From Amycolatopsis tolypomycina (GTDB lineage: Bacteria; Actinomycetota; Actinomycetes; Mycobacteriales; Pseudonocardiaceae), in contig NZ_FNSO01000003.1 of assembly GCF_900105945.1 (NCBI RefSeq), positions 434,001 to 498,000 of the forward strand: DNA of 64,000 bases, written 5' to 3'. The notes below the pieces were generated by a model that searched no databases, was not told the DNA's origin, and saw only the letters and a program-made list of their open reading frames with translations. Position numbers and translations under genes: made by a program. Within the stretch, counting starts at the first letter, position 1. The number at the start of each line of letters is the position of its first letter. This document shows, in pieces, positions 33,378 through 42,693 of the stretch.

Positions 33378-34484
33378 ATGAGATGGCCGCCCTGGGTGGG
33401 ACGCGTGGTGCGCACCGTCGTCGTCACCGTGTTCGTGCTCGGGGCGACCAGCGGTTCCTCGCGCTGGCAGCCCGGCGCCGCACCGATGACGCCGCTCGCG
33501 GCCGCGTGGCTGGCCGCCATCGGCCTGACGCTGCTGGCCGTCCACCGCTTCCCGCTGACGATCTTCCTGGTCACGACCGCGTCCGCGTTCGGCTACTACG
33601 CCTCGGGGCTGCCCGGCGGCCCGATCATCGTCGTCCCGACCGTCGCGCTGTTCCTGCTCACCCGGCAGCGCGGCCCGCTCACCGCGGGCATCACCGGCAC
33701 CGCCGCGCTCGCCGTCCTCTACCTCGCGCACGTCGTGACGTCGGGGTCGTTCACGCTGGCGGTCGGCGCCGGGTTCCTCGTGGTCTGGCTGACCGCCGTC
33801 ATCGGCGTCGGCACGGCCGTCCGGTACCAGCTCGACGCGCTCGCCGCCCGCCGCGCCCAGGCCGACGAGCACCGCCACCGGCTCGCCGAGCAGGAACGGC
33901 TCCGCATCGCCCGCGAGGTCCACGACGTCGTCGCGCACAGCCTCGCGATGATCAACGTCCAGGCCGGTGTCGCCGCGCACGTCGCCGACCGGCGGCCCGA
34001 GCAGGCGAAGGAAGCCCTGCTCAACATCAAGGCGGCCAGCGCGTCCGCGTTGAACGACCTGCGCGCGACCGTGGCGGTGCTGCGCTCCGGCGAAGGCAAG
34101 GCGCCCGCGCCCAGCCTCGCCCAGGCCGGCGAGCTGCTGGACCATGCCAGGGACGCCGGGCTCACGGTCGACGTCCACGGCGAGCCCGGCGACCTGCCCG
34201 CCCCCGTCGACGCGGCCGCCTACCGGATCCTGCAGGAGTCGCTGACGAACGTCGTCCGGCACGCCGACCAGCCGGAACACGTCGACGTCCGGTTCGAACG
34301 CCGGACCGGGACACTCACCATGAAGGTGCGGGACGACGGCCGCGGCACCGCTCAGCCGACGCCGGGTCACGGCCTCCGGGGCATGTGCGAGCGCGCCGCG
34401 GCGCTCGGCGGGCGCTGCACCGCCGGGCCGGTCGACGGCGGGTTCGAAGTGAGCGTCGAGCTACCGATCGAGGGGGAAGCATGA
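33378..34484 (+). CDS. Two-component sensor histidine kinase, NarL/DesK-like
   Basis: The 368-residue membrane kinase has four or five N-terminal hydrophobic segments (VVRTVVVTVFVLGATSG to FLVVWLTAVIGVGTAV) with almost no extracellular domain, so it senses within the membrane or in the cytoplasm. A coiled segment leads to HisKA_3 with phospho-acceptor His near residue 182 (AREVHDVVAHSLAMI), and a HATPase end (LQESLTNVVRHAD, VRDDGRG, GHGLRGMCERA). It overlaps its response regulator by four bases. Confidence 0.93.
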   Translation: MRWPPWVGRVVRTVVVTVFVLGATSGSSRWQPGAAPMTPLAAAWLAAIGLTLLAVHRFPLTIFLVTTASAFGYYASGLPGGPIIVVPTVALFLLTRQRGPLTAGITGTAALAVLYLAHVVTSGSFTLAVGAGFLVVWLTAVIGVGTAVRYQLDALAARRAQADEHRHRLAEQERLRIAREVHDVVAHSLAMINVQAGVAAHVADRRPEQAKEALLNIKAASASALNDLRATVAVLRSGEGKAPAPSLAQAGELLDHARDAGLTVDVHGEPGDLPAPVDAAAYRILQESLTNVVRHADQPEHVDVRFERRTGTLTMKVRDDGRGTAQPTPGHGLRGMCERAAALGGRCTAGPVDGGFEVSVELPIEGEA

Positions 34485-35149
34485 TCCGCGTCCTGCTGGC
34501 CGACGACCAGGTCCTGGTCCGCGCCGGGTTCCGCGTGCTGCTGGAGACCGAAGACGGCTTCGAGGTCGTCGGTGAGGCCGGTGACGGCGAGCAGGCGGTC
34601 GCCGGCGCGCTCGAGCACCAGCCCGACATCGTCGTGATGGACGTCCGCATGCCGGGCGTCGACGGCCTGGAGGCGACCCGCCGGATCACCGCGAACCCCG
34701 AGCTCGCCGGGACGAAGGTGCTGGTCCTGACCACGTTCGACGTCGACGAGTACGTCTACGAGGCCCTGCGCGCGGGGGCGAGCGGGTTCCTGCTGAAGGA
34801 CACCGAGCCGGTGGAACTGCTGCGCGCGCTGCGGGTCGTCGCGAGCGGGGAGGCGCTGCTGGCGCCGACGGTCACCCGCCGGCTGATCCAGGAGTTCGTC
34901 GGCCGGCCGGAGAACCGGCGCATCGACACCAGCGCCGTCCGCGAGATCACCGACCGCGAACGCGAGGTGCTCGGCCTGGTCGCCGGCGGGATGTCGAACG
35001 ACGAAATCGCCGCCCACCTGGTGATCTCGACGGCGACCGCGCGCACCCACGTCAGCCGCATCATGACGAAGATCGGCGCGCGCGACCGAGCCCAGCTGGT
35101 GGTGCTGGCCTACGAGTCCGGGCTCGTCACACCGCGTCGCCCCGCCTGA
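34481..35149 (+). CDS. NarL/FixJ-family response regulator
   Basis: The 222-residue protein has a receiver domain with acidic pocket DDQ at residues 8-10, phospho-acceptor Asp 54 (VVMDVRMPG), Thr in LTTFD and Lys in LLKD. The LuxR-type helix-turn-helix is at the C-terminus (LTDREREVLGLVAGGMSNDEIAAHLVISTATARTHVSRIMTKIGARDRAQ, read as ITDRER). ATG 34481 overlaps the kinase stop. Target genes are unknown. Confidence 0.95.
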   Translation: MIRVLLADDQVLVRAGFRVLLETEDGFEVVGEAGDGEQAVAGALEHQPDIVVMDVRMPGVDGLEATRRITANPELAGTKVLVLTTFDVDEYVYEALRAGASGFLLKDTEPVELLRALRVVASGEALLAPTVTRRLIQEFVGRPENRRIDTSAVREITDREREVLGLVAGGMSNDEIAAHLVISTATARTHVSRIMTKIGARDRAQLVVLAYESGLVTPRRPA

Positions 35150-35222
35150 CCCGGCGCACCACGCGGACCGCGCGCACCAGGAACACCACGGCGAGGACAC
35201 CGACCAGGCAGATCCAGATCAC
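35127..35222 (-). CDS. Possible 31-residue single-helix membrane peptide
   Basis: Reading leftward from GTG 35222 gives MIWICLVGVLAVVFLV followed by RAVRVVRRVRRGDAV and a stop at 35127. GAGGAGG lies four bases upstream. The peptide is one hydrophobic helix plus a strongly basic tail, a classic small membrane protein design. It overlaps the end of the convergent response regulator gene by 23 bases. Its small size means it could be chance. Confidence 0.45.
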   Translation of the reverse strand: MIWICLVGVLAVVFLVRAVRVVRRVRRGDAV

Positions 35223-35317
35223 GGCGCCTCCTCTCCCGGCCGATGCTCTGCTCACTGGGCGGCCGGGCGGGGGACGACGTTCACCGACACGGCGAAAGTC
35301 ACACTTTCGGGGTCAGG

Positions 35318-36565
35318 TCAGTTGTTGGTGCGCTCCGTCGGCGGCGCCTTCTGGACCTGCGCGGTCAGCAGCGTCTTGAACGAGCTGAGCGTCGCGTCCT
35401 TGGACGGGCCGAACGAGTCGATGATGATGACCCGGTTGTAGAGCACGTAGACCGCGCGGTACACCTGCTGGGTGCTGTCCGCCGCCGAGTAGACCGGCAC
35501 CCCGTGCAGCGACAGGTTCCGGTTGACGGTCAGGCCGCCTTCCTGCTCGGCGTTGCCGTACTCGGCGGCCACCGCGGCCGCGGCCTGCGCGTTCGGCATC
35601 TCTAGCGCGAACAGGCCCAGCGTGACGTCGCCGTCCTTGGTCGTCTTGAGCAGGCCCTCGGTCATGCCGCCCGACTTGGCCTTCTCGATGACCGTGGTCG
35701 GCAGGTACTTGGCCGACTCCAGCTTGTCCATGTCGAACTCGCCGCCGCCGGCGCGGGTGGTGCCCGCCGGGGTGACCAGCGCCGACGAGTTGTCGCCCGG
35801 CTCCGGCTTGGGCGCGGGCGGCTCGGGGAGCGGCTTGACGGTCGGCGCGGGCGGCGGCTGCGGGCTGGAGCTCTGCGCCACCGGCGGCGCCGACCCGGTG
35901 CCGCCGTCCTTGATGAACAGCGCCCAGACGCCGAAACCGAGGCCCGCCACCACGAGCACCGCGACCACGGCGAAGGCGATCTTCTTGCCCTTGCCCGACG
36001 ACGGCTGCGTCTGGAAGCTCTCCGGGCCCTGGCTGATCCAGTCCGCGTTGTTCGACGGCGGCGCCAGCGGCGGGAACTCCGAGCCACCCCACGGCGGGCT
36101 GGCGTCCTGCTGCGGCGCGCCCCACGGGTTCTGCTGCTGCTGCTGCATCGGCTGGGCGAACCCGCCGGCCGGCGAGTGCTGCGCGTACGGCGGCTGCTGC
36201 ATCGGCTGCGGGAACCCGCCCGAGGGCGAGTTCGGGTGCTGCTGCTGCTGCTGTTGCTGCCACTGCGGGACCACCTGGGTCCGCTCGGCCCCCGCGGCGT
36301 CGGCCGCCGAGACGACCTGGGTCGCCTCGGCCGAGCCCGCCTGCTGGTCCGGCTGAGCAGGCGGGGACACCGGCGCGATGATCTGCGTGTCGGCCGCGGT
36401 GCTCGGCGCCTGCGGCTGCGCGGGCTGGGCCGCGGCCTGCGACTGGTCGCCGGTCGAGACGGCCATGGACAGCACCCGATCACGTCGCGCCCGGTATTCG
36501 TCGGCCGTCAGGTTGCCTGCCGCCAGCTCCTCGTCGAGCTTGCGCAGCTCTTCCTGCCAGGTCAC
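35318..36565 (-). CDS. Single-pass membrane protein with N-terminal SHOCT-like segment, Gln/Pro-rich linker and extracytoplasmic domain
   Basis: Start GTG 36565 (MTWQEELRKLDEELAAGNLTADEYRARRD) has AAGGGGGT upstream. The first 35 residues look like a SHOCT-type oligomerisation segment. Residues about 50-200 are disordered, rich in Gln, Pro and Ala with Q-runs. A membrane helix (IAFAVVAVLVVAGLGFGVWALF) is near residue 215. The outer part ends in a folded domain of about 150 residues (MDKLESAKYLPTTVIEKA to FKTLLTAQVQ). A paralogue with the same plan lies at 42694-43872, on the far side of the glycan genes. Function is unknown. Confidence 0.78.
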   Translation of the reverse strand: MTWQEELRKLDEELAAGNLTADEYRARRDRVLSMAVSTGDQSQAAAQPAQPQAPSTAADTQIIAPVSPPAQPDQQAGSAEATQVVSAADAAGAERTQVVPQWQQQQQQQHPNSPSGGFPQPMQQPPYAQHSPAGGFAQPMQQQQQNPWGAPQQDASPPWGGSEFPPLAPPSNNADWISQGPESFQTQPSSGKGKKIAFAVVAVLVVAGLGFGVWALFIKDGGTGSAPPVAQSSSPQPPPAPTVKPLPEPPAPKPEPGDNSSALVTPAGTTRAGGGEFDMDKLESAKYLPTTVIEKAKSGGMTEGLLKTTKDGDVTLGLFALEMPNAQAAAAVAAEYGNAEQEGGLTVNRNLSLHGVPVYSAADSTQQVYRAVYVLYNRVIIIDSFGPSKDATLSSFKTLLTAQVQKAPPTERTNN

Positions 36566-36719
36566 CCCGGTACCCCCTTGGGTATATCGCCTGCGAATGC
36601 GAACGTGTCGGTGCTGCTCACGCCGAGCGTGGCCGCACGGAGTCATTGTGCACGGGTGTGCTCACCTGTTCGTCGCCCACCACCCCGTCGTTACCTTCGC
36701 GTGGCGGACGGCTCGCGGG

Positions 36720-38036
36720 TCAGCGGGGGTGGGCGGCCAGCACCTGGCCGAGCAGGTCGATGGTCTGGTCGCGCAGCAGTGCCGTCGACCCGCCGATCAC
36801 GCTGCGTTCGACCAGTTCGAAAGTGACGATGTCGCGGTCGGCGAACAGGCTCGTCATCTCCTGCGCGGTGCTCTGCGCAACCGTTTCGGCGTGCACGATG
36901 GTGACGTCCTGGCAGGCGGCGGCCAGGAACGGGCTGGCGAACTGGGTGAACGAGTCGGCCACGACCGCCATGTTCGGGGCGATCGAACCGGCAGGCTTGG
37001 CGCCGTCGGGCTGGCTCAGCTGCAACGGGCTCTTGAAGTCGCTGGCGATGTAGCGGGTGCGGTCGGCCCCGCCGTCGGTGGACAGGCTGTACGTCGTCAG
37101 CTGCCGCTGCTCGTCGCGGCCGAGCACCCTGGCCAGGTCCGCGGGCCACGGCCGGACGCCGGTGGGCGCCGCCTGCCAGCCCGCGGTGCTGCCGGGCGCG
37201 ATCGCCGCACCCAGCGCGTACGTCATGACCAGGCCGCCGTCGAACGACCAGTGCGTGTCGTTCTTGTCGTACAGCGGGTGCCCGACGCGCTTCTCCGCGT
37301 CGGCGAGCGCGGGCCGCAGGTCGATCGCGCCGGTCTCGCGCGGCACGCGGTTCCAGAACTCGGCCGTGCGCGCCTGGGCGCACGGCTTGCCGACGTAGGT
37401 GTCGGGCAGGTGCGCGGGCTCTTCGCTGTACTTGTCCGGCGCGAAGACCAGCTCGAACTTCCGCCCGGAGCGCTCCACGGCGGCCCGCAGCTTCCGCAGC
37501 GCGGCGATGACCTGGTCGGTGCTCATCACCGGGCGGCACCGGGCGTTGACGTCTTCGCCGAGGTACAGCCAGCCGTCCTTGCCCGGCAGCACGGTGGGGT
37601 AGACGTACCCCGGGATGTCGCCGTTGTCGGGCTTGCCCTGGTCGACGCCGACCGTGCCGCCGTCGTGGGCCGTGCCCTGCCCCGAGCCGGGCGGGTCGCC
37701 GAAGACGCCGGTGCTGACGGCGTCGGCGGCCTGGACCCCGGCCTGCCGCAGCGGCAGGTGGTCGGTCGCCCAGCCGGACATGCCGGTGAAGAAGCCCCAG
37801 CCGTCGGCCAGGCTGGGGAACTCGCGCAGCGGCCGGTTTTCGAAGGCGGTGGCGCGCACGCCGACCACCGAAAGCAGCAGCGGCGTGACGAAGAAGACGG
37901 CCGCGCAGGCCAGTGCCGTGCGCTGGCGCTTGCTGTGCCGGGGCCGGTAGAGGTTGTGCTCCTTCGGCAGGAACGACTCCGGGGTCCTCGGCAGGCCCTG
38001 CTCGGCGGGCAACTGCGACGGAGGACGGAACGACAC
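36720..38036 (-). CDS. AlgJ/AlgX-like SGNH O-acyltransferase, membrane anchored
   Basis: The 438-residue protein has one N-terminal membrane helix (TALACAAVFFVTPLLLSVVGV) and an extracellular body. YDKNDTHWSFDGG near residue 255 is the D-x-H motif of the AlgX/AlgJ group, and VVADSFTQF later holds a candidate nucleophile serine in GDS-like position. These enzymes O-acetylate surface polysaccharides after polymerisation. It is divergent from the methyltransferase and glycosyltransferase genes with 66 bases between, which supports a role in a surface glycan. The motif fit is good though the acyl donor and target are unknown. Confidence 0.75.
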   Translation of the reverse strand: MSFRPPSQLPAEQGLPRTPESFLPKEHNLYRPRHSKRQRTALACAAVFFVTPLLLSVVGVRATAFENRPLREFPSLADGWGFFTGMSGWATDHLPLRQAGVQAADAVSTGVFGDPPGSGQGTAHDGGTVGVDQGKPDNGDIPGYVYPTVLPGKDGWLYLGEDVNARCRPVMSTDQVIAALRKLRAAVERSGRKFELVFAPDKYSEEPAHLPDTYVGKPCAQARTAEFWNRVPRETGAIDLRPALADAEKRVGHPLYDKNDTHWSFDGGLVMTYALGAAIAPGSTAGWQAAPTGVRPWPADLARVLGRDEQRQLTTYSLSTDGGADRTRYIASDFKSPLQLSQPDGAKPAGSIAPNMAVVADSFTQFASPFLAAACQDVTIVHAETVAQSTAQEMTSLFADRDIVTFELVERSVIGGSTALLRDQTIDLLGQVLAAHPR

Positions 38037-38102
38037 AGCCGTATCCTAGCGCCGGGCCGGTGACGGACGGTCCCGAACGGGTGAACGCGAGGGGGACTGG
38101 CG

Positions 38103-39503
38103 ATGAGCGGTGGCCGAGGACTTGGCTACGACCAGCGGCTGGCCAGGGAGCGCGAAACCTTCGCCGGCCAGGAGGAGATCCACGGCAACCTGCCGCCGTC
38201 GGCGCACCGGTGGTCCAACCGGCACGTGCGCCCGAAGCTCGAAGCGCTCGGCGTCCCCGGCCTCGACGAGCTGATCGTCGGGCAGATCGCCGAGCGCGCG
38301 CGGCAGCTTTCCCGCGACGCCGTCGTGCTTTCGCTGGGCAGCGGCAACGGCGACCAGGAGCTCGGCTGGCTGCGCGGGCTCGCCGCCGAAGGCCTGGCCA
38401 ACGTGCGGCTGCGGCTGCTGGAGCTGAACCCCGAGATGCAGGCGCGCGCCGAGGCGTCGGCCCGCGAGCAGGGCGTGGCCGACCGCGTCGAGCTGATCAC
38501 CGCCGACTTCAACACCTGGCGCGCCGACGCCGAACACGACGTCGTCGTCGGCTTCCAGGCCCTGCACCACGTGCTGGACCTCGAACACCTCTACGCGCAG
38601 ATCAAGGACAGCCTCACCGCCGACGGCGTCCTGGTCGTGCACGACATGATCGGCCGCAACGGGCACCGCCGGTGGCCCGAGGCCCACGAGGTCGTCGACC
38701 GGATCTGGGCGACGCTGCCGCCGGAGCTGCGCCGCAACGGCCTCACCGGCGAGATCGACGCGCAGTTCGTCGACGTCGACTGCGCCGCGGACGGCTTCGA
38801 GGGCATCCGCGCGCAGGACGTCCTGCCGGTGCTCCTCGACTTCCTGCACCCGAGCCTGTTCCTGCCCTACGGCAACGTGATCGACCCGTTCGTCGACCGC
38901 ATCTACGGCCACAACTTCGACATGGACGACCCGGCTCACGTCGCGTTGATCGACGAGATCGGCGTCCTCGACGACAGCCTGCTCGATCTCGGGCTCGTCA
39001 CGGGCACCCGGCTGACCGCGCTCTTCCACCCCACACCGCAGCCGCTGCGCGTCCACGGCACCCGCACGCCCGAGCGGTCGGTGCGCGACACCCGGGTCGT
39101 CGACCCGGCCGGGCGTGTCTCCTTCCGGCCCGGCGGCACCAACGGCGAACGGCTGGTGCGCGGCGCCGGCCTGGTCACCGGCCGGATGAACGGCATCGCC
39201 CACGACGACTGGGCGGCGCCGTCGATCGAGTTCCCGGTGCTCACCACGGCCGAGGTCGACGCGCTCGAGTTCAAGACCTACCTGCCCGACGACGCCACCG
39301 AGTACGGCACCGTCACCGTGTCCGTCGACGGCGTCCCGGTCGCGAAGGCCGACGTCGGTCCGGGCCTGACCGAGCTGGTGCTGCCCGTCCGGCTGGCCGC
39401 GCACCGGCAGGTGCGGCTCTCGTTCGACGCGGACTGGTCGGTGACGGCGGGCGGAGATCGCCGCACCCTGGCGTACGTCCTGGTCGGACTGGGCCTCCGC
39501 TAA
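38103..39503 (+). CDS. SAM-dependent methyltransferase with C-terminal beta domain
   Basis: In this 466-residue protein the N-terminal half is a class I methyltransferase (VVLSLGSGNGDQELGWLRGLA as motif I, LRLLELNPEMQARAEA motif II, FQALHHVLDLEHLYAQIKDSLTADGVLVVHDMIG motif IV). Residues about 320-466 form an extra beta-rich region (TRVVDPAGRVSFRPGGTNGERLVRG, VDALEFKTYLPDDATEYGTVTVSVDGVPV) such as found in carbohydrate- or lipid-linked targets. Eleven bases separate it from the giant fusion protein gene. It probably methylates a glycan or its carrier, inferred from neighbours. Confidence 0.85.
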   Translation: MSGGRGLGYDQRLARERETFAGQEEIHGNLPPSAHRWSNRHVRPKLEALGVPGLDELIVGQIAERARQLSRDAVVLSLGSGNGDQELGWLRGLAAEGLANVRLRLLELNPEMQARAEASAREQGVADRVELITADFNTWRADAEHDVVVGFQALHHVLDLEHLYAQIKDSLTADGVLVVHDMIGRNGHRRWPEAHEVVDRIWATLPPELRRNGLTGEIDAQFVDVDCAADGFEGIRAQDVLPVLLDFLHPSLFLPYGNVIDPFVDRIYGHNFDMDDPAHVALIDEIGVLDDSLLDLGLVTGTRLTALFHPTPQPLRVHGTRTPERSVRDTRVVDPAGRVSFRPGGTNGERLVRGAGLVTGRMNGIAHDDWAAPSIEFPVLTTAEVDALEFKTYLPDDATEYGTVTVSVDGVPVAKADVGPGLTELVLPVRLAAHRQVRLSFDADWSVTAGGDRRTLAYVLVGLGLR

Positions 39504-39513
39504 TCTGCCCGCC

Positions 39514-42500
39514 ATGGGCAAGGGGACGAGCGGTGACCGGCTGATCGAGTGGACCGGCGAGCGGTGCGTGCCGTGGACCGACGATCTCCAGGTGATCTAC
39601 GAGCACTACCACCGCTACGCGTTCGCGAGCCGGTTCACCGCGGGCAAGCGCGTCCTCGACCTGGCCAGCGGCGAGGGCTACGGCGCCGCGCTGGTCGCCG
39701 CGTCGGCCGCCGAGGTCGTCGGGCTGGAGATCGACCCGCGGACCGTCGAGCACGCCCGCACCCGCTACCCGCGCGTCCGCTTCGAGGTCGGCTCGATCAC
39801 CGACCCGGCCGCGCTCGACGGCGAGGTCTTCGACGTCATCACGTGCTTCGAGGCCATCGAGCACGTCGACGAGCAGGACCGGCTGATGGAGCTGGTCCGC
39901 AACCGGCTCGCGCCGGGCGGGGTGTTCCTCTGCAGCACCCCGGACATCGAGGTCTACACGCACGACCACGGCAACGAGAACCCGTACCACGTGCACGAGC
40001 TCACCGAGTCCGCGTTCCGCGAGCTGCTGGCGGGCAGCTTCGAGCACGTCGTCGTGCTGCGCCAGAACGTCGCCGTCGGCTCGCTGATCCACGACAACGG
40101 CGCGGGGACCGGCGCGGAGGTCTTCGCGCTCCAGGCCGACGACGCCGACGGCTGGGTCATCGAGCCCGGCGCGCCGCACACGTACTTCGTCTCCGTCGCG
40201 TCGGCCGAGCCGATCGACGTGCCCTCGACGTCGGCGATGATCGACCCGAAGCTGACCCTCGTGGCCCGCGCCGCCGCCGAAGCGGGCCGCCTGCGCGACG
40301 GGCTGGGCCGCGCCGAAGCCGAGCGGGACCAGGCGAAGACGGCGGTCACCCGGCTCACCGGCGAACTCGCCCAGGTCACCGCCGCCGAACGGCGGGCCGC
40401 GGCCGAGCGCGACGAGGCGCTCCGGCAGGCCGAACGCGCCCGCGAAGACCGGCAGCGCGCGGCCGACGAGCTGAACCGGCTGCAGCGCAAGGCGGGCTAC
40501 GACCGCGAACGGCTGGAGTGGCTGGCCGGCAACAACACCAGCCTCAGCGAGACCATCGGCAGGCTCGCCGCCGAGAACGAGAAGCTGCGCGCCGAGACGT
40601 CCGCCCTGGTCCAGCGGGCGATCGGGAAGTACCGCGGCACCATCGAGAAGTACGCACCGCGCGGCACCCGCCGCCGCGACTTCTACGAGACGGCGCTCGG
40701 CCGGCCCGCCGGGGTGCTGCCCGGCGACCCGGTCGCGGTGCCCGGACCGGTCGCGGTGACCACCAGCGACCAGCCGATCGTCAGCGTCGTCATCCCGGTC
40801 TACGGCAACTGGCGGTTCACCCGCGGCTGCCTCGACTCGATCCAGCGCCACCTGCCGTCGACGCCGTTCGAGGTGATCGTCGTCGACGACGCCTCGCCGG
40901 ACGACTCCGCCGACCGCGTCGCCGGCTGTGCCGGGGTCCGGCAGGTCCGCGCGCCGAAGAACCTGGGGTTCGTCGGCGCCTGCAACCTCGGCGCCGAGCA
41001 CGCGCGCGGCGACTTCGTCATGTTCCTCAACAACGACACCGAGGTCACCGCGGGCTGGCTCGACGAGCTGGTCGCCGTCGTCGAGACGCGGCCGGACGTC
41101 GGGCTCGTCGGGTCCAAGCTGGTCTACCCGGACGGCCGCCTGCAGGAGTGCGGCGGCATCATCTGGGCCGACGGCACCGGCTGGAACTACGGCAGGCTGC
41201 AGAACCCGGACGCCCCCTGGTACCAGGCGCTGCGGGACGTCGACTACTGCTCGGGCGCGGCCCTGCTCGTCCGGCGGGAGCTGTTCGAGCGGATCGGCGG
41301 CTTCGACAAGCGCTTCGCCCCCGCGTACTACGAAGACACCGACCTCGCGTTCGCCGTGCGGGCGGCGGGGTACCGGACGATGGTCCAGCCCGCGTCGGTC
41401 GTCGTGCACCACGAAGGCATCACCAACGGCACGGACGTCTCCTCCGGCGTGAAGCGCCACCAGGAGCTCAACCGCGGCATCTTCGTCGACAAGTGGAGCG
41501 TCCAGCTGCGCGACCACTTCCCCGAGGCGAGCCCGCGCGCGGTGTGGGCCGGGCGGCAGCGCACGAAGGACGGCCACCGCGGCGGCACCGTGCTCGTCGC
41601 CGACCACCAGGTGCCGATGCCGGACAAGGACTCCGGCTCGGTGCGGATGTTCCGCATCCTCGAACTGCTCGTCGGCCTCGGCCACCGGGTCGTGTTCATG
41701 CCGCTCAACAACGCGCTCCACGAACCGTACGTCGATGCGCTGTACCGCGCGGGCGTCACGGTGATCACCGGGCTCGGCGAACAGCTGGAGTTCCTGCGCG
41801 ACGCCGGCCCCGACCTGAGCCTGGCCGTGCTGTCGCGGCCGCACGTCGCCTGGCAGCTGCTGGAGCAGGTCCGCGAGCACGCGCCGGACTGCGTCATCGC
41901 CTACGACACGGTCGACCTGCACTTCGTCCGGCTCAACCGCCAGGCCGACCTGGCCGCGCAGCTGGGCAACACGCGCGAAGAGCTGACGCTGCGGCGGCGT
42001 GCCGAAGTGCTGCGGGAGTCCGAGCTCGGCCTCACCCGCGCCACCGACGTCACGTTCGTGGTGTCCGATGTGGAGCGTGCGTTGCTGCGGGAGCTCGTGC
42101 CGTCGGCGCGCGTCGAGGTGCTGTCCAACGTGCACTACGCCGACGGCTCGGTGGCGGTCCCGGAAGGACGGTCGGGCGTGCTGTTCGTCGGCAGCTTCGA
42201 CCACCTGCCCAACCGGGACGCGGCGCGCTGGCTGGCGGAGGAGATCATGCCGCTGGTGCGGCGCCGCCGCCCGGACGCGGTCGCCCAGATCGTCGGCAGC
42301 AACCCGCCGCAGGAGATGTTCGACCTCGCCCGCGACGGCGTCGTCGTCCGCGGCTGGGTGCCGAACCTCGACAGCGCCTACGGCGAGGCCCGCGTGGTCG
42401 TCGCGCCGCTGCGCTTCGGCGCGGGCGTGAAGGGCAAGCTGGGGGAGAGCCTCGGCTACGGCGTCCCGGTCGTCGCCACCCCGCTGGCCGCCGAGGGCAT

Positions 42501-42693
42501 GCACCTGACGCACGGCCGGGACGTCCTCGTCGGCGGCACGGCGCAGGAGCTCGCCGACGAGATCGTCACCGTGCTCGAGGACGACAAGCTGTGGCAGCGG
42601 CTGTCCGAAGAGGGCAAGACCGTCGTCGACCGCCTCTTCGGCGCCGACGTCGCCAGGGAGACGCTGGCCGGGGTGCTCGACCGGCGCGGGTGA
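39514..42693 (+). CDS. Methyltransferase / coiled-coil / GT2 / GT4 fusion protein, 1059 aa
   Basis: Residues 1-235 are a class I methyltransferase (VLDLASGEGYG at 47-57, ITCFEAIEHV). Residues 250-385 are a long alpha-helical coiled coil (REDRQRAADELNRLQRK and similar). Residues about 420-660 are a GT2 transferase (VSVVIPVYGNWRFTRGCLDS, VIVVDDASPDDS, FLNNDTEV as the metal motif, YYEDTDLAFAVRAAGY). Residues about 690-1055 are a GT4/GT1-like transferase (LVADHQVPMPDKDSGS, VLFVGSFDHLPNRDAARWLAEEI, VVAPLRFGAGVKGKLGESLGYG). One chain could methylate and elongate a growing glycan. The stop TGA abuts the convergent paralogue stop (TGATCA). Confidence 0.9.
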   Translation: MGKGTSGDRLIEWTGERCVPWTDDLQVIYEHYHRYAFASRFTAGKRVLDLASGEGYGAALVAASAAEVVGLEIDPRTVEHARTRYPRVRFEVGSITDPAALDGEVFDVITCFEAIEHVDEQDRLMELVRNRLAPGGVFLCSTPDIEVYTHDHGNENPYHVHELTESAFRELLAGSFEHVVVLRQNVAVGSLIHDNGAGTGAEVFALQADDADGWVIEPGAPHTYFVSVASAEPIDVPSTSAMIDPKLTLVARAAAEAGRLRDGLGRAEAERDQAKTAVTRLTGELAQVTAAERRAAAERDEALRQAERAREDRQRAADELNRLQRKAGYDRERLEWLAGNNTSLSETIGRLAAENEKLRAETSALVQRAIGKYRGTIEKYAPRGTRRRDFYETALGRPAGVLPGDPVAVPGPVAVTTSDQPIVSVVIPVYGNWRFTRGCLDSIQRHLPSTPFEVIVVDDASPDDSADRVAGCAGVRQVRAPKNLGFVGACNLGAEHARGDFVMFLNNDTEVTAGWLDELVAVVETRPDVGLVGSKLVYPDGRLQECGGIIWADGTGWNYGRLQNPDAPWYQALRDVDYCSGAALLVRRELFERIGGFDKRFAPAYYEDTDLAFAVRAAGYRTMVQPASVVVHHEGITNGTDVSSGVKRHQELNRGIFVDKWSVQLRDHFPEASPRAVWAGRQRTKDGHRGGTVLVADHQVPMPDKDSGSVRMFRILELLVGLGHRVVFMPLNNALHEPYVDALYRAGVTVITGLGEQLEFLRDAGPDLSLAVLSRPHVAWQLLEQVREHAPDCVIAYDTVDLHFVRLNRQADLAAQLGNTREELTLRRRAEVLRESELGLTRATDVTFVVSDVERALLRELVPSARVEVLSNVHYADGSVAVPEGRSGVLFVGSFDHLPNRDAARWLAEEIMPLVRRRRPDAVAQIVGSNPPQEMFDLARDGVVVRGWVPNLDSAYGEARVVVAPLRFGAGVKGKLGESLGYGVPVVATPLAAEGMHLTHGRDVLVGGTAQELADEIVTVLEDDKLWQRLSEEGKTVVDRLFGADVARETLAGVLDRRG

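Noticed and set aside
39313..42513. Open frame of about 1066 codons on the minus strand
   Set aside because: It is antisense to the fusion protein gene with its intact motifs; the long frame is a product of high GC content, and its translation is Arg/His/Gly/Val-rich with no motif.
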